64,000 nt of DNA from an uncultured Dorea sp. (GTDB taxonomy: Bacteria; Bacillota_A; Clostridia; Lachnospirales; Lachnospiraceae): positions 30,985 through 94,984 of the forward strand of contig CAJTRM010000012.1 in assembly GCA_910578865.1 (NCBI GenBank), written 5' to 3'. Shown here in pieces: positions 51,260 to 59,900 of this stretch; position 1 is the stretch's first letter; every line of letters begins with the position of its first letter. The position numbers and the translations under genes were made by a program. The notes beneath the pieces were generated by a model. It was not told the origin of the DNA. It did not search any database and saw only the letters and a list, made by a program, of their open reading frames with translations.

Positions 51260-53392
51260 TTAATACGGCCGAGGCATCCTCCGTATAAGCCTGATGCCAT
51301 TCAACTGCTGTTTTCTTTCCAAAATCATCATAATTCCCAGGAAACACAGCGCCATCATTGTATAGAACCCTACCGGGGCAACATCACCGGTTCTTAAGGC
51401 ATTGCCTCTTGTCTGGTTAGATGTCCCCGTGCTGGTTGTTCCGGCAGTTCCTGCATTGGAGCCTCCGGCAGTATTATTAGTGCCTGTGCCGTTAGTTCCG
51501 CCTGTATTGGTATTTCTTGTGTTGGTATTTCCGGTATTCGTATTCCCGGTGTTGGTATTTCCGGTATTCGTATTCCCGCCCGTATTGTTTCCCGGGTTGT
51601 TATTATTGTTATTATTGTTATTATTATTGTTATTATTATTGTCATCAGGAGTATTATTGTCCGCGTCAGTTCTTTCAACATCCTGATACGCCAGAGCATA
51701 TGTAGAAAAACGATCAGTCTCTATCGTTACTGTATTTTCGTTATCATCCATATCATCCAGAACAGTGGCCGTCCCTTTATGTACCCTGATAACCTTGAAT
51801 TTCCGTACCTTCGTTGGATCTGTATTCTTGAGATTATCCGGCACCTGGAATACAAGCTGGACGCTGCCGTTTGGCATTTTCTCCACCTGAATCTCATCGG
51901 CTCCGATCTTCTTCAGCATACTGATATCAAGATACTTTCCTGCTTTATACCCGTCAAGCTTGGCATTGATCAGCTCTTTATCATCATCACTTACACTATT
52001 GTCTGCATCCTTTACGGTTACACGAACCGTAACGCCTGCTCCGTTCTCTGCCTTCTCATACTCTTCATCGGTAAGAGCTGCTTCAGCCAGAGTCTCTGCC
52101 GAAGTAATGATATCTGTCCTTGGAACATTACCTACCGTTTTAACTTCTTTCTCAATATCTGTAGAAGGAGTGATGCACGGAATCTCTTCTTCCTCCATTA
52201 CATAAGCGCATGTGCTGCACTTATATGTCATAACTCCCGGCTTTGTCTCTGTCGGCTGTTCTGTTACTGTACCGCCGTCCTTTGTATGCGCCGCCTTATC
52301 CGCAGTCTTCTCGTCTCGACAGGTACTGCATACCGGCCAATGCCCGTCAGCATCGGATCCCCACTCAGTCCCGTAATCGTGAGCATCCGGGGGAGGGGTA
52401 GAATCTGTAAGATAACATGCATAGCCCGGCCATGCTGTCTTATAAGCATCAACTGTTCCAGGAGCAACAAAAATCCCTCTCTTATCATCCTGCATAAATT
52501 TGCAGCCATCAAAAGCTGTATTACCTACTTTCTGGGGCACCCCGCCAACTAAATATATTTCTTCGAGCCCCGTACAATTCCTAAATGCATCTGACGGAAT
52601 ATTTGTCACCTTTGATTCAATGACAGCCCTACTTACACGATTTCTTTCATCTGACGTTCCATTCACGTTCCAATCATCCATTCCATCCTGACTTGATATA
52701 GTCAGCAGCCCCTTTGAATCAAGTGTCCATTCCTTCCAGGAAGCATAGATTGTCATGGAACTCGCAACCGTCTGGTTAAAATCAAAACTTTGATTACCTC
52801 CCTCTGACGTAACCCATCCTTTAAACACACACCCTTGTTTACTAGGATCAGACGGTTTTAACGGCGAAAAGCCTATCGGCAAGTATTGGGAACTTAAAAG
52901 ATCAGCTTCACTCACAAAAAAATACCCATAACGGTTATAATCAAATACCACCGGCCCTCCAACGGTTATCTGATTCCAACCAAATCGATCTTCATCACTA
53001 TCATCGAATCTATACTCAAACTTATGAATATCAACCGGTACTGTAAATGAATATTTCACAACAGCAGCCCCGTTGCTCAAATCAGCATCATTATATTCCT
53101 TATCTGAAGCTCCACTGGTCCATTCTGAATTATTACTAGGATCTTTCACAATGAGGTTATTAGCAGCCATAAAAGCCTTTGCCGCCCTCTCCATATCCTC
53201 ACTGTAAGACGCATCACCTAAAAACTTAACATTTACAACTATATCTGTAGCCCCTGCCGCCCGCACACTAAGCGAATCAGCCCCTTGTGCCATCCCCGCG
53301 AGAAGCGCTGCCGTACACAGCGCAGCAACAGCTTTCTTCAGCCATGTTTCCTTTCTTTTCAAATTCCTCTTTCTCAACCGGATTTTTTTCAA
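51260..53392 (-). CDS. Cell-wall-anchored surface protein with InlB and BspA-type repeats (paralogue 2)
   Basis: 710 residues from the TTG at 53392. I prefer this to the ATG 12 codons earlier (53428) because the leader GGGGGACTCAAATTG matches that of paralogue 1, which also starts at TTG. The domain order is the same: signal peptide (AVAALCTAALLAGMAQG), beta domain, InlB-type repeat (PSKQGCVFKGWVTSEGG), BspA-type unit (VTNIPSDAFRNCTGLEEIYL), Cys-ribbon, C-terminal domain, linker and ALRTGDVAPVGFY tail. The linker contains 15 consecutive Asn and five-residue NTNTG repeats. Divergence is strongest in the first domain and the linker. Confidence 0.85.
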   Translation of the reverse strand: MKKIRLRKRNLKRKETWLKKAVAALCTAALLAGMAQGADSLSVRAAGATDIVVNVKFLGDASYSEDMERAAKAFMAANNLIVKDPSNNSEWTSGASDKEYNDADLSNGAAVVKYSFTVPVDIHKFEYRFDDSDEDRFGWNQITVGGPVVFDYNRYGYFFVSEADLLSSQYLPIGFSPLKPSDPSKQGCVFKGWVTSEGGNQSFDFNQTVASSMTIYASWKEWTLDSKGLLTISSQDGMDDWNVNGTSDERNRVSRAVIESKVTNIPSDAFRNCTGLEEIYLVGGVPQKVGNTAFDGCKFMQDDKRGIFVAPGTVDAYKTAWPGYACYLTDSTPPPDAHDYGTEWGSDADGHWPVCSTCRDEKTADKAAHTKDGGTVTEQPTETKPGVMTYKCSTCAYVMEEEEIPCITPSTDIEKEVKTVGNVPRTDIITSAETLAEAALTDEEYEKAENGAGVTVRVTVKDADNSVSDDDKELINAKLDGYKAGKYLDISMLKKIGADEIQVEKMPNGSVQLVFQVPDNLKNTDPTKVRKFKVIRVHKGTATVLDDMDDNENTVTIETDRFSTYALAYQDVERTDADNNTPDDNNNNNNNNNNNNNNNPGNNTGGNTNTGNTNTGNTNTGNTNTRNTNTGGTNGTGTNNTAGGSNAGTAGTTSTGTSNQTRGNALRTGDVAPVGFYTMMALCFLGIMMILERKQQLNGIRLIRRMPRPY
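51505..51580. repeat. Minisatellite in the surface-protein linker
   Basis: A 15/30-base unit (minus strand AATACCGGAAATACC-like) recurs about five times and encodes NTNTG repeats. Copy-number change in steps of 15 would keep the frame. Confidence 0.75.
51596..51640. repeat. Trinucleotide AAT/AAC tract (15 codons)
   Basis: 45 bases of AAT/AAC codons encode 15 Asn in the linker of paralogue 2. Such tracts expand and contract in frame and may set the distance of the adhesin domains from the wall. Confidence 0.85.
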
Positions 53393-53691
53393 TTTGAGTC
53401 CCCCATTCTTTGCAGTTCTCTTACACATATAATGATTTCTTATAATGGCATACGCCGAACATCAGAAGAAAGGCTGCCTGCATCCGAATCATTGCCGACA
53501 TCCTGCCCTGCCAAAAATTTTTAACCTATAAAGCATCTCTTTATAATTATCGTCACAAAACGCTGTACTCATAAGCATGTTTCCATCTATAAACTGTTTT
53601 ATCGCTCATAAATGATTATGCAAAAAATACTCTGTTTATTTTACCACGAATCCATAGGCCTAACAACTGTATCTTACAAAAAACCTGCCCT

Positions 53692-54402
53692 TCAGGAATC
53701 TCCCCTCTTTTTACGCCGTTCTGCAAGCTGGGCCGCAAATATATTCTGCGTTATTTTCTCCTGATCCTCCTCCGTTAACTCTATAAACTGACACCCATAT
53801 TGGTATTTGTATCCGTTTCCTTCTATAATACGCAGTACCTGACAGAAGATCGCCGATTCCGGCCTGTCCTCGAGAAGCTGTACTTTCAGGAGGAATTTGT
53901 CATTCTCATGATACCTGTACTCTGACTCGATTCTTGCGCCTCCGACACTGATATTTAAAAGTCTGCAGGGCTTCTCTCCGATCTCCAGCCCGCTGAACAT
54001 GGTGACCGTCGCGTCAAGATCTGTGCTGAGCCGGAAAAAGGCCCTGTCATTTCCGGTTTTGATCACCGTCAGTTCCTCAACCTGCCAGATATGTTTCGGA
54101 AGAGGCGAAATAACCCCCTCCATATGAACTGCTTTGCGCTCATGATCATTATAGCCCCGGATTTTAACGCGGACGGGTTCACTCTCCTGAGAAAGCTCTG
54201 TCTCCGAATACTGATGCAGCTCCGCCGCATCCCCTCTAAGCCCATGCAATTTTGCCACAAACAGCAGATCACCCCCAAGGGTCGTCACTTCAACTTTCAT
54301 CCCCGAATAAGGTGCAAGTTCCTCTGTACCATCCTGAACTTCTCCGTTTATATTATGTTCCTGTTTTTTTGTATTTTTCCCGAACCAATTTATGAATCCC
54401 AC
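53692..54402 (-). CDS. PilZ domain c-di-GMP receptor (YcgR-like)
   Basis: 236 residues starting at GTG, eight bases after TAGGAG. An N-terminal YcgR-type domain (about 30-120) is followed by a PilZ domain with both c-di-GMP motifs: RAFFR (RxxxR, about 125-129) and NISVGGA (N/DxSxxG). YcgR slows flagella on binding c-di-GMP, and other relatives control polymer synthesis. It overlaps no gene but follows the REC-GGDEF gene by 16 bases, so enzyme and receptor are co-transcribed. A short weak hairpin follows the stop. Confidence 0.88.
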   Translation of the reverse strand: MGFINWFGKNTKKQEHNINGEVQDGTEELAPYSGMKVEVTTLGGDLLFVAKLHGLRGDAAELHQYSETELSQESEPVRVKIRGYNDHERKAVHMEGVISPLPKHIWQVEELTVIKTGNDRAFFRLSTDLDATVTMFSGLEIGEKPCRLLNISVGGARIESEYRYHENDKFLLKVQLLEDRPESAIFCQVLRIIEGNGYKYQYGCQFIELTEEDQEKITQNIFAAQLAERRKKRGDS

Positions 54403-54418
54403 TCTTCATCTCCTAACC

Positions 54419-55336
54419 TTACCGTTCACGCCACTGCTCCATTTTTTCATTTGCCCACACAACCCGGTTTCTTCCATACCTTTTTGCATCATACAGCATT
54501 GTATCTGCAATTTTCAGGTAAGCCTCATAAGAATCCTCTTTATCCGGAACTACAGTAACACCTCCGATGCTGATCGTGACCCACTTAGAGACTGAAGGGT
54601 CATGATGCATATGTAGGTTTTCAACTTCCCGGCGGATCATTTTCAAATGTTCGTATATATGAGCGGCCTCTCCGCCGAGGATAAATGCCACAAACTCCTC
54701 TCCTCCGTAGCGGGCCACAAAATCTGTACTGCGCTGTAAATATGACGATATTTTCCTGGCCACACCGGAGATAACCTTGTCCCCGGCAGGATGGCCGAAT
54801 GTATCGTTATATGCTTTGAAATTGTCAATATCAAACATACAAATAGAAAACGGCACCTTCAGGCGCGCTGCCTCTTTCCACTTTACAATACTATAGCGGT
54901 CATGCTCCCGCCGATTGGCAATTCCGGTCAGCTGATCTGTCCTTGACTGCTCCTCAACCTGTCTTCGGTAGCTGTACAGCTTAATATGCGTATTCACCCT
55001 CGCCTTTACGATCAAGGAATGAAACGGTTTAACGATATAATCAACAGCCCCCAGAACAAGCCCACGCTCTTCACTTTGAATATCAGAAAGGCTGGTGATC
55101 AGAATGACCGGAATACTTTGGGTCACGATCTCTTCCTGTAATTTTTTCAACAGCGTAAATCCATCCATCCCGGGCATAACCACATCCAGCAGGATCAGTG
55201 AAAATGTCTGCTCTCTTACATATCCCAGCCCATCCTCCGCTGTCTGCGCTACCGTAATTTCATAATCGTCCTCTAAAATAGATTTTAATTGGGCGGCCTG
55301 TACCTGGCTGTCGTCAATGATCAATATCTTTTCCAT
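54419..55336 (-). CDS. Response regulator diguanylate cyclase (REC-GGDEF)
   Basis: 305 residues from the ATG at 55336; an in-frame start four codons earlier is less likely. The receiver domain begins EKILIIDDSQ with acidic DD, phospho-acceptor Asp in LLDVVMPGMDG and Lys in VDYIVKPF. A coiled linker leads to the GGDEF domain with SRTDQLTGIANRR, the active RYGGEEF signature and the RxxD product-inhibition site (RSTD). It makes c-di-GMP when phosphorylated; no sensor kinase is adjacent. It lies upstream of the PilZ gene in the same transcript. Confidence 0.94.
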   Translation of the reverse strand: MEKILIIDDSQVQAAQLKSILEDDYEITVAQTAEDGLGYVREQTFSLILLDVVMPGMDGFTLLKKLQEEIVTQSIPVILITSLSDIQSEERGLVLGAVDYIVKPFHSLIVKARVNTHIKLYSYRRQVEEQSRTDQLTGIANRREHDRYSIVKWKEAARLKVPFSICMFDIDNFKAYNDTFGHPAGDKVISGVARKISSYLQRSTDFVARYGGEEFVAFILGGEAAHIYEHLKMIRREVENLHMHHDPSVSKWVTISIGGVTVVPDKEDSYEAYLKIADTMLYDAKRYGRNRVVWANEKMEQWRER

Positions 55337-55372
55337 CCTTTTCCACACCTCTTATTTCTTATGATCTTAATT

Positions 55373-56386
55373 CTATCGATTTTTCTTTTCCCACTCGTCT
55401 ATTTTCTCTTTTACTGTCTTCTTCGTACTCTCTTCTGCAAACGAAACATCCATAGAACGCTTCATGATCTGCACCGCCTCCCGGCGGGTCATATGGAAAT
55501 ATCGTGCCATATGCTCCAATTCTCTTGTCATCGTAGTATTTGTAACTGTCCTATTGTCTGTATTAACAGACAGGCAAATCCCCCGGTCCAGAAACTCCCG
55601 GAAGGGATACGCCTCCCGGCACGGCACAGCCTTTGTCTGCAGATTACTGCCGGGACACATCTCCACTCCGATTCCTGATCTTTCCACCTGCTCCTGCAGT
55701 TTTACATCCCCCTGCATTGCAATACCGTGACCGATTCTTTTGGCGCCGTATGCAATCGCAAGCTCTATGTTTTCCTTTCGACCGCATTCCCCCGAATGTA
55801 TTGTAACCGGGATATCGGCACGGGCTGCTTTACGGAAATACTCCCGAAATCTTTCATTGGGAAAAGCCGACTCATCCCCTGCCAGATCCAGGCCGCAAAC
55901 TCCCTTCCCCAAATATTTCCGGGCAAGCTCTAATGTCCTGAAATTCTCCGCCTCTTCAAAATGACGCATTCCGCAGAGAATAAAAGCGGACTCAATCTCC
56001 CGTTCCGAAACCGCCTTTTTCAGCCCTGCGACAGATGCCTCAATGATCATTTCCGGCGGCATCCCCGGCGACTCCGACAAAAGAGGTGCAAACCTGAGTT
56101 CCAGATAACGGACTCCCTCTTCTGCCGCATTTACTACTGTTTCATAAGAAGCTATGAAAAATGCTTCTTCTGTCCTGAGACATTTCAAAGGCAGATCGAA
56201 TGCTCTCAGATACTCTGTCAGGCTCCCACAATCCTCTCCTGCCTCTATCAGCTTCCGGAACTGTGCGTCATCTCCGGGAACTTCCACAGCTTCCATAAGG
56301 CAAAGTCTTTTCAGCACTGGAACCGGGATCGAACCGTCCAGGTGGCAGTGCAGTTCCACTTTCGGCAGGCCATTGATCCAAACCAT
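55373..56386 (-). CDS. add: Adenosine deaminase
   Basis: 337 residues from the ATG at 56386, with AGGAGAGGAG upstream; the longest frame begins nine codons earlier at TTG. Metal and active-site motifs are in order: PKVELHCHLDGS, HSGECGRKENIE (catalytic Glu) , GHGIAMQ and SVNTDNRTV. The last is TDN instead of the classical TDDP, a change common in Bacillota. It converts adenosine to inosine in the cytoplasm. It lies 31 bases downstream of a GPH symporter, which suggests uptake and use of nucleosides or glycosides in one step. Confidence 0.93.
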   Translation of the reverse strand: MVWINGLPKVELHCHLDGSIPVPVLKRLCLMEAVEVPGDDAQFRKLIEAGEDCGSLTEYLRAFDLPLKCLRTEEAFFIASYETVVNAAEEGVRYLELRFAPLLSESPGMPPEMIIEASVAGLKKAVSEREIESAFILCGMRHFEEAENFRTLELARKYLGKGVCGLDLAGDESAFPNERFREYFRKAARADIPVTIHSGECGRKENIELAIAYGAKRIGHGIAMQGDVKLQEQVERSGIGVEMCPGSNLQTKAVPCREAYPFREFLDRGICLSVNTDNRTVTNTTMTRELEHMARYFHMTRREAVQIMKRSMDVSFAEESTKKTVKEKIDEWEKKNR

Positions 56387-56416
56387 CTCTTTCTCCTCTC
56401 CTTTTCCCATCAACTT

Positions 56417-57841
56417 CTATATTTCCTGCTCCCTTGCCAGATCTTCAAATCCGTCCAGAGAATATATTTCTCCCTTACGCTTTTCCTCCAGTTCCTGTCT
56501 CAGCAATTCCATCTTTTTATCCTTTAACGGCGTAAGCAGAATCATCCCGCCGGCAAGCACGGCACAGATTCCGGGCAAAACCGTAAACATTGCTTCAATC
56601 ACACGGAGTGTACCGGGATTCTGTACTGCAAGCCCGGCATCAAATCCGCTTTTCTGAAGAAGAAACCCCTGCAGGGCGGCCGCTCCCGCTCCTCCGACTT
56701 TCAACAGGAAGGAATAACACGACACGATCATACCGTCTCTCATACTTCCTGTATTGAATTCATCATAATCCACAACATCATAAAGAAAATTAAAAATGCA
56801 CATCCAGAAGGCACAGGTACCGACACCGGAAAGCGCCACGTAAACACATCCCATCTCTACACTCCCCGGCGCCGCAAACCTCCCCAGGATCATAACTACG
56901 CCGCTCAGGATCATGCATACTGTAAATACCTTTCCCTTCGTAAACAATTCTATGGATTTCACAATAAACGGAATGAACACAATAGAAACGATATTCATTG
57001 CCGTAAGCATCAGCGCCGCCTGTGTTTCTCCCAGCCCCATATTATAGTTTACATAATATACAAGACTGGAATTAAATAGCGTCAGGCCTATATTGGTAAA
57101 AAGCGCGCAAACAATCACCAGTATGTAAGGCTTCATCTTCAACAGGGCAATGATATGACGGAAAAACCCTTTTTTCACTGCCCTTCGGGCGGCCGATCTG
57201 CCTCTGATCCTCTCTTTCCCTCCGGTACATCCCCACATAACGAAAATCGTGACCATTGTAATCAGAGCCACCGCCACACCTGCCGCAGCCCATGCCCCTT
57301 TATCACCCACTCCGCCTTCCAGCAATTTTCCTACTATAAATGCGGGGACGGAGCTTGCGCAGAAAATCCCTACATAGCCCAGCACTTCCCGATAAGCGGC
57401 TAATTTGACTCTTCCACTGTCTTCGTTTGTCAAAACAACTCCAAACGTATAGTACGGAATATTGAATGAGGTATAGGCGGTCCAGAATATCAGCACCAGC
57501 ACAAGATAATATATATTTTTCGGCGTCTGCGGCATATCAACCTTCAAAAACATCAGCACAAGAGCGGCTCCCATAGGAATCAGAGACCTTAGGATCCATG
57601 GCCTTCTTTTTCCATATTTGTTTTTAGACCGGTCCAGTAGATATCCAGCCACAGGATCTGCCGCCATGTCCCAGATCAGTGCGGCAGAGATAATTGTCCC
57701 GGCCACAGCCGGACTTATTCCGGCAACCGCCGTCAAGAAGAATGAAAAGTATGACACGACAAAAGTATACGCCGCCGAATCTCCCACAGAACCAACGGCA
57801 TACGCCAGTATTTCTTTTATTTTCAGCCTGTTTCTGCTCAA
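56417..57841 (-). CDS. GPH family glycoside/nucleoside:cation symporter (MFS)
   Basis: 474 residues starting at TTG, with GGGGGA upstream. Twelve helices and the GPH hallmarks are seen: EILAYAVGSVGDSAAYTFV at the start, ADPVAGYLLDRSKNKYGKRRPW between helices 2 and 3, and NIPYYTFG. The family imports glycosides, pentosides or hexuronides with Na+ or H+. The coupling with adenosine deaminase hints at a nucleoside as substrate, which is inference. The first gene of a two-gene unit. Confidence 0.9.
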   Translation of the reverse strand: MSRNRLKIKEILAYAVGSVGDSAAYTFVVSYFSFFLTAVAGISPAVAGTIISAALIWDMAADPVAGYLLDRSKNKYGKRRPWILRSLIPMGAALVLMFLKVDMPQTPKNIYYLVLVLIFWTAYTSFNIPYYTFGVVLTNEDSGRVKLAAYREVLGYVGIFCASSVPAFIVGKLLEGGVGDKGAWAAAGVAVALITMVTIFVMWGCTGGKERIRGRSAARRAVKKGFFRHIIALLKMKPYILVIVCALFTNIGLTLFNSSLVYYVNYNMGLGETQAALMLTAMNIVSIVFIPFIVKSIELFTKGKVFTVCMILSGVVMILGRFAAPGSVEMGCVYVALSGVGTCAFWMCIFNFLYDVVDYDEFNTGSMRDGMIVSCYSFLLKVGGAGAAALQGFLLQKSGFDAGLAVQNPGTLRVIEAMFTVLPGICAVLAGGMILLTPLKDKKMELLRQELEEKRKGEIYSLDGFEDLAREQEI

Positions 57842-57976
57842 TCCATAATCCCCCTACATCTATCAGATACATCATGATCGCTGCCTCTCTATTTTTTTAG
57901 TTTAACACTTTCGTCTGCGCTTATCAACTACCGCTTTCATGCCGACATATATATGCAGTGTCGTTTAATTGCCATA

Positions 57977-58038
57977 TACCCTCAGTTTGCAGAGGCATAC
58001 GCGGTTCTCGTTGGGTATGTTCCTGCAAACTGAGGGTA
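57977..58038. repeat. Long inverted repeat in the chemoreceptor leader
   Basis: Sixteen bases at 57977-57992 pair perfectly with 58023-58038, and the stem continues inward with GCATAC/GTATG-type pairs, giving about 24 pairs and a small loop. It lies 36 bases before the chemoreceptor ATG. No T run follows. It may be a folded 5' leader or a regulator site. Confidence 0.75.
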
Positions 58039-58074
58039 CATAAGAAAATGCAGAAATGAAAGGAGACATATGAC

Positions 58075-59787
58075 ATGAAAAACAAAATCAAAAATCTGAA
58101 GATCAGCTTCAAGCTCTATATTCTTGTGGGTGTTGCGCTGATTGGTATGCTCATCATCGGAGGCATATCCTTCTTTTTGATGGGCAGATTAAACGATATG
58201 ACAAATGACATTTCAAACAGCTGGCTCCCCAGCATTAACACGGCAAGGGACATGGAAACGACGATTTCCAATATCCGGCTTAATGAATTAAGAGTTCTTA
58301 CCGCTCTTACTGATGAAACAGCCGACAAGAGCCTTCAATATATTGAACAGGAAAAATCCAACATGAACGATCTTCTTACCAAATACGAAAGTCTGATAGA
58401 TGAAGAAGAAAGGCCTACCTATGAAAATGTAATGAACGCCTGGAAACAGTACGACACAGCGGACAGTAATCTGATCTCGCTGGCCAAACAGGGGAACGTT
58501 GACGAAGCCCGCGCAATCCTGGACGGAGAATGTGTGGAGCTTTACAACTCTCTGAATGAAGCATGCGCTGACATTATCGCCTACAATGAACATGGAAGTG
58601 ACGAGGCGACTGCCGAGAGCCTCAAGCTTTATCACAATGCTCTCATCTTTCTGTCTGCGATTATCATTGTGATTATAGTGATCGGAGTATTTTTCTCCTT
58701 CATAATTATACGCGGGATCAAATTCCCTATCTTTGAAATCGAAAACGCTGCTTCTAAGATGGCACAAGGGGATCTGGACATCGAGATTTCCTATACATCC
58801 AAAGATGAGCTCGGAGTTCTGGCTAATCAGGTACGTGAACTGATCCGCAAGCTTAAAACGATTATCGACGACGAAAATAAATTTTTGGCCCGCATGGCTT
58901 CCGGAGATTTTACTGTAGATACTACCTGCGAAGAAGAATATATCGGCGGTTTCCATCCGCTCCTTATCTCCTTCCGCAAAATTGCAGATAAGCTCAACCA
59001 GACGATCCTTCAGATCAGCGAAAGCTCTGCTCAGGTTGCAAGCGGTTCTGATCAGGTATCCAACGGAGCCCAGGCGCTGTCACAGGGAGCTACGGAACAG
59101 GCCAGTTCCGTACAGGAGCTCGCCGCAACTATCAATGAAATTTCTGAAAAAATAAAACAAAATGCCGAACATGCCAATAACGCAAGCAGCATGGCAGATA
59201 CCGTTGGAAATGAAATGCATACAAGCAACCAGAAAATGCAGGATATGATTCAGGCAATGAACAATATCAGCAATTGTTCCGATGAGATCGGAAAAATTAT
59301 TAAAACCATTGAGGACATTGCATTCCAGACCAATATCCTTGCATTGAATGCCGCGGTCGAAGCGGCGCGCGCCGGTGAAGCCGGAAAAGGATTTGCCGTT
59401 GTAGCTGACGAAGTCCGCAATCTGGCCGGAAAAAGTGCAGAAGCATCTAAAAATACTTCTCAATTAATTGAAAACACCTTAAAAGCCGTTGAAAACGGAA
59501 CTACGATAGCCGACGAGACTGCAGTATCCTTACAGCAGGCAGTCAAGGATGTGGAAGAGGTTACCAATATTATCAGTCAGATTTCCGAAGCCAGCACCAA
59601 TCAGGCAGAAGCCGTTGCCCAGGTAACCATGGGAATCGACCAGATATCAAGCGTCGTACAGACCAACTCGGCAACTGCAGAAGAGAGTGCCGCTGCAAGC
59701 CAGGAGTTGTCCAGCCAGTCCCAGATCATGAAAGATCTTGTAGGACGGTTTCGGTTAAAAGGCGGATCATTCAACCGCCCGGTATAA
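58075..59787 (+). CDS. Methyl-accepting chemotaxis protein
   Basis: 570 residues. TM1 about 13-35, a four-helix-bundle sensory domain (about 36-185), TM2 about 190-214, HAMP about 215-270 (KMAQGDLDIEISYTSKDELG), and a signalling hairpin. The tip reads IAFQTNILALNAAVEAARAGEAGKGFAVVADEVRNLA-type sequence (about 418-455), the CheA/CheW contact. GAAAGGAGAC precedes the ATG. It reports an external small molecule to a chemotaxis array; no che genes are in the window. A GCCGACAT box lies at 57941. Confidence 0.96.
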   Translation: MKNKIKNLKISFKLYILVGVALIGMLIIGGISFFLMGRLNDMTNDISNSWLPSINTARDMETTISNIRLNELRVLTALTDETADKSLQYIEQEKSNMNDLLTKYESLIDEEERPTYENVMNAWKQYDTADSNLISLAKQGNVDEARAILDGECVELYNSLNEACADIIAYNEHGSDEATAESLKLYHNALIFLSAIIIVIIVIGVFFSFIIIRGIKFPIFEIENAASKMAQGDLDIEISYTSKDELGVLANQVRELIRKLKTIIDDENKFLARMASGDFTVDTTCEEEYIGGFHPLLISFRKIADKLNQTILQISESSAQVASGSDQVSNGAQALSQGATEQASSVQELAATINEISEKIKQNAEHANNASSMADTVGNEMHTSNQKMQDMIQAMNNISNCSDEIGKIIKTIEDIAFQTNILALNAAVEAARAGEAGKGFAVVADEVRNLAGKSAEASKNTSQLIENTLKAVENGTTIADETAVSLQQAVKDVEEVTNIISQISEASTNQAEAVAQVTMGIDQISSVVQTNSATAEESAAASQELSSQSQIMKDLVGRFRLKGGSFNRPV

Positions 59788-59820
59788 TATTTCAATACAA
59801 AAAGAACTGCCGCAAAAACA

Positions 59821-59855
59821 CGGACCCATGGCCAGAGCTTCCGGCCATGGGTCCG
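59821..59855. terminator. Terminator between the chemoreceptor and the next gene
   Basis: CGGACCCATGGCC (59821-59833) pairs perfectly with 59843-59855; CTGCCGC/GCAGCAG-like flanks add to it. It serves the chemoreceptor on the plus strand and probably the convergent gene. Confidence 0.85.
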
Positions 59856-59900
59856 CGGCTTTTGCAGCAGATAACCTTTAACTGTATATCACTTTTATAA

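Noticed and set aside
57842..58074. c-di-GMP riboswitch before the chemoreceptor or the pel operon
   Set aside because: The conserved GEMM core was not found in either leader; the visible structure is a plain hairpin.
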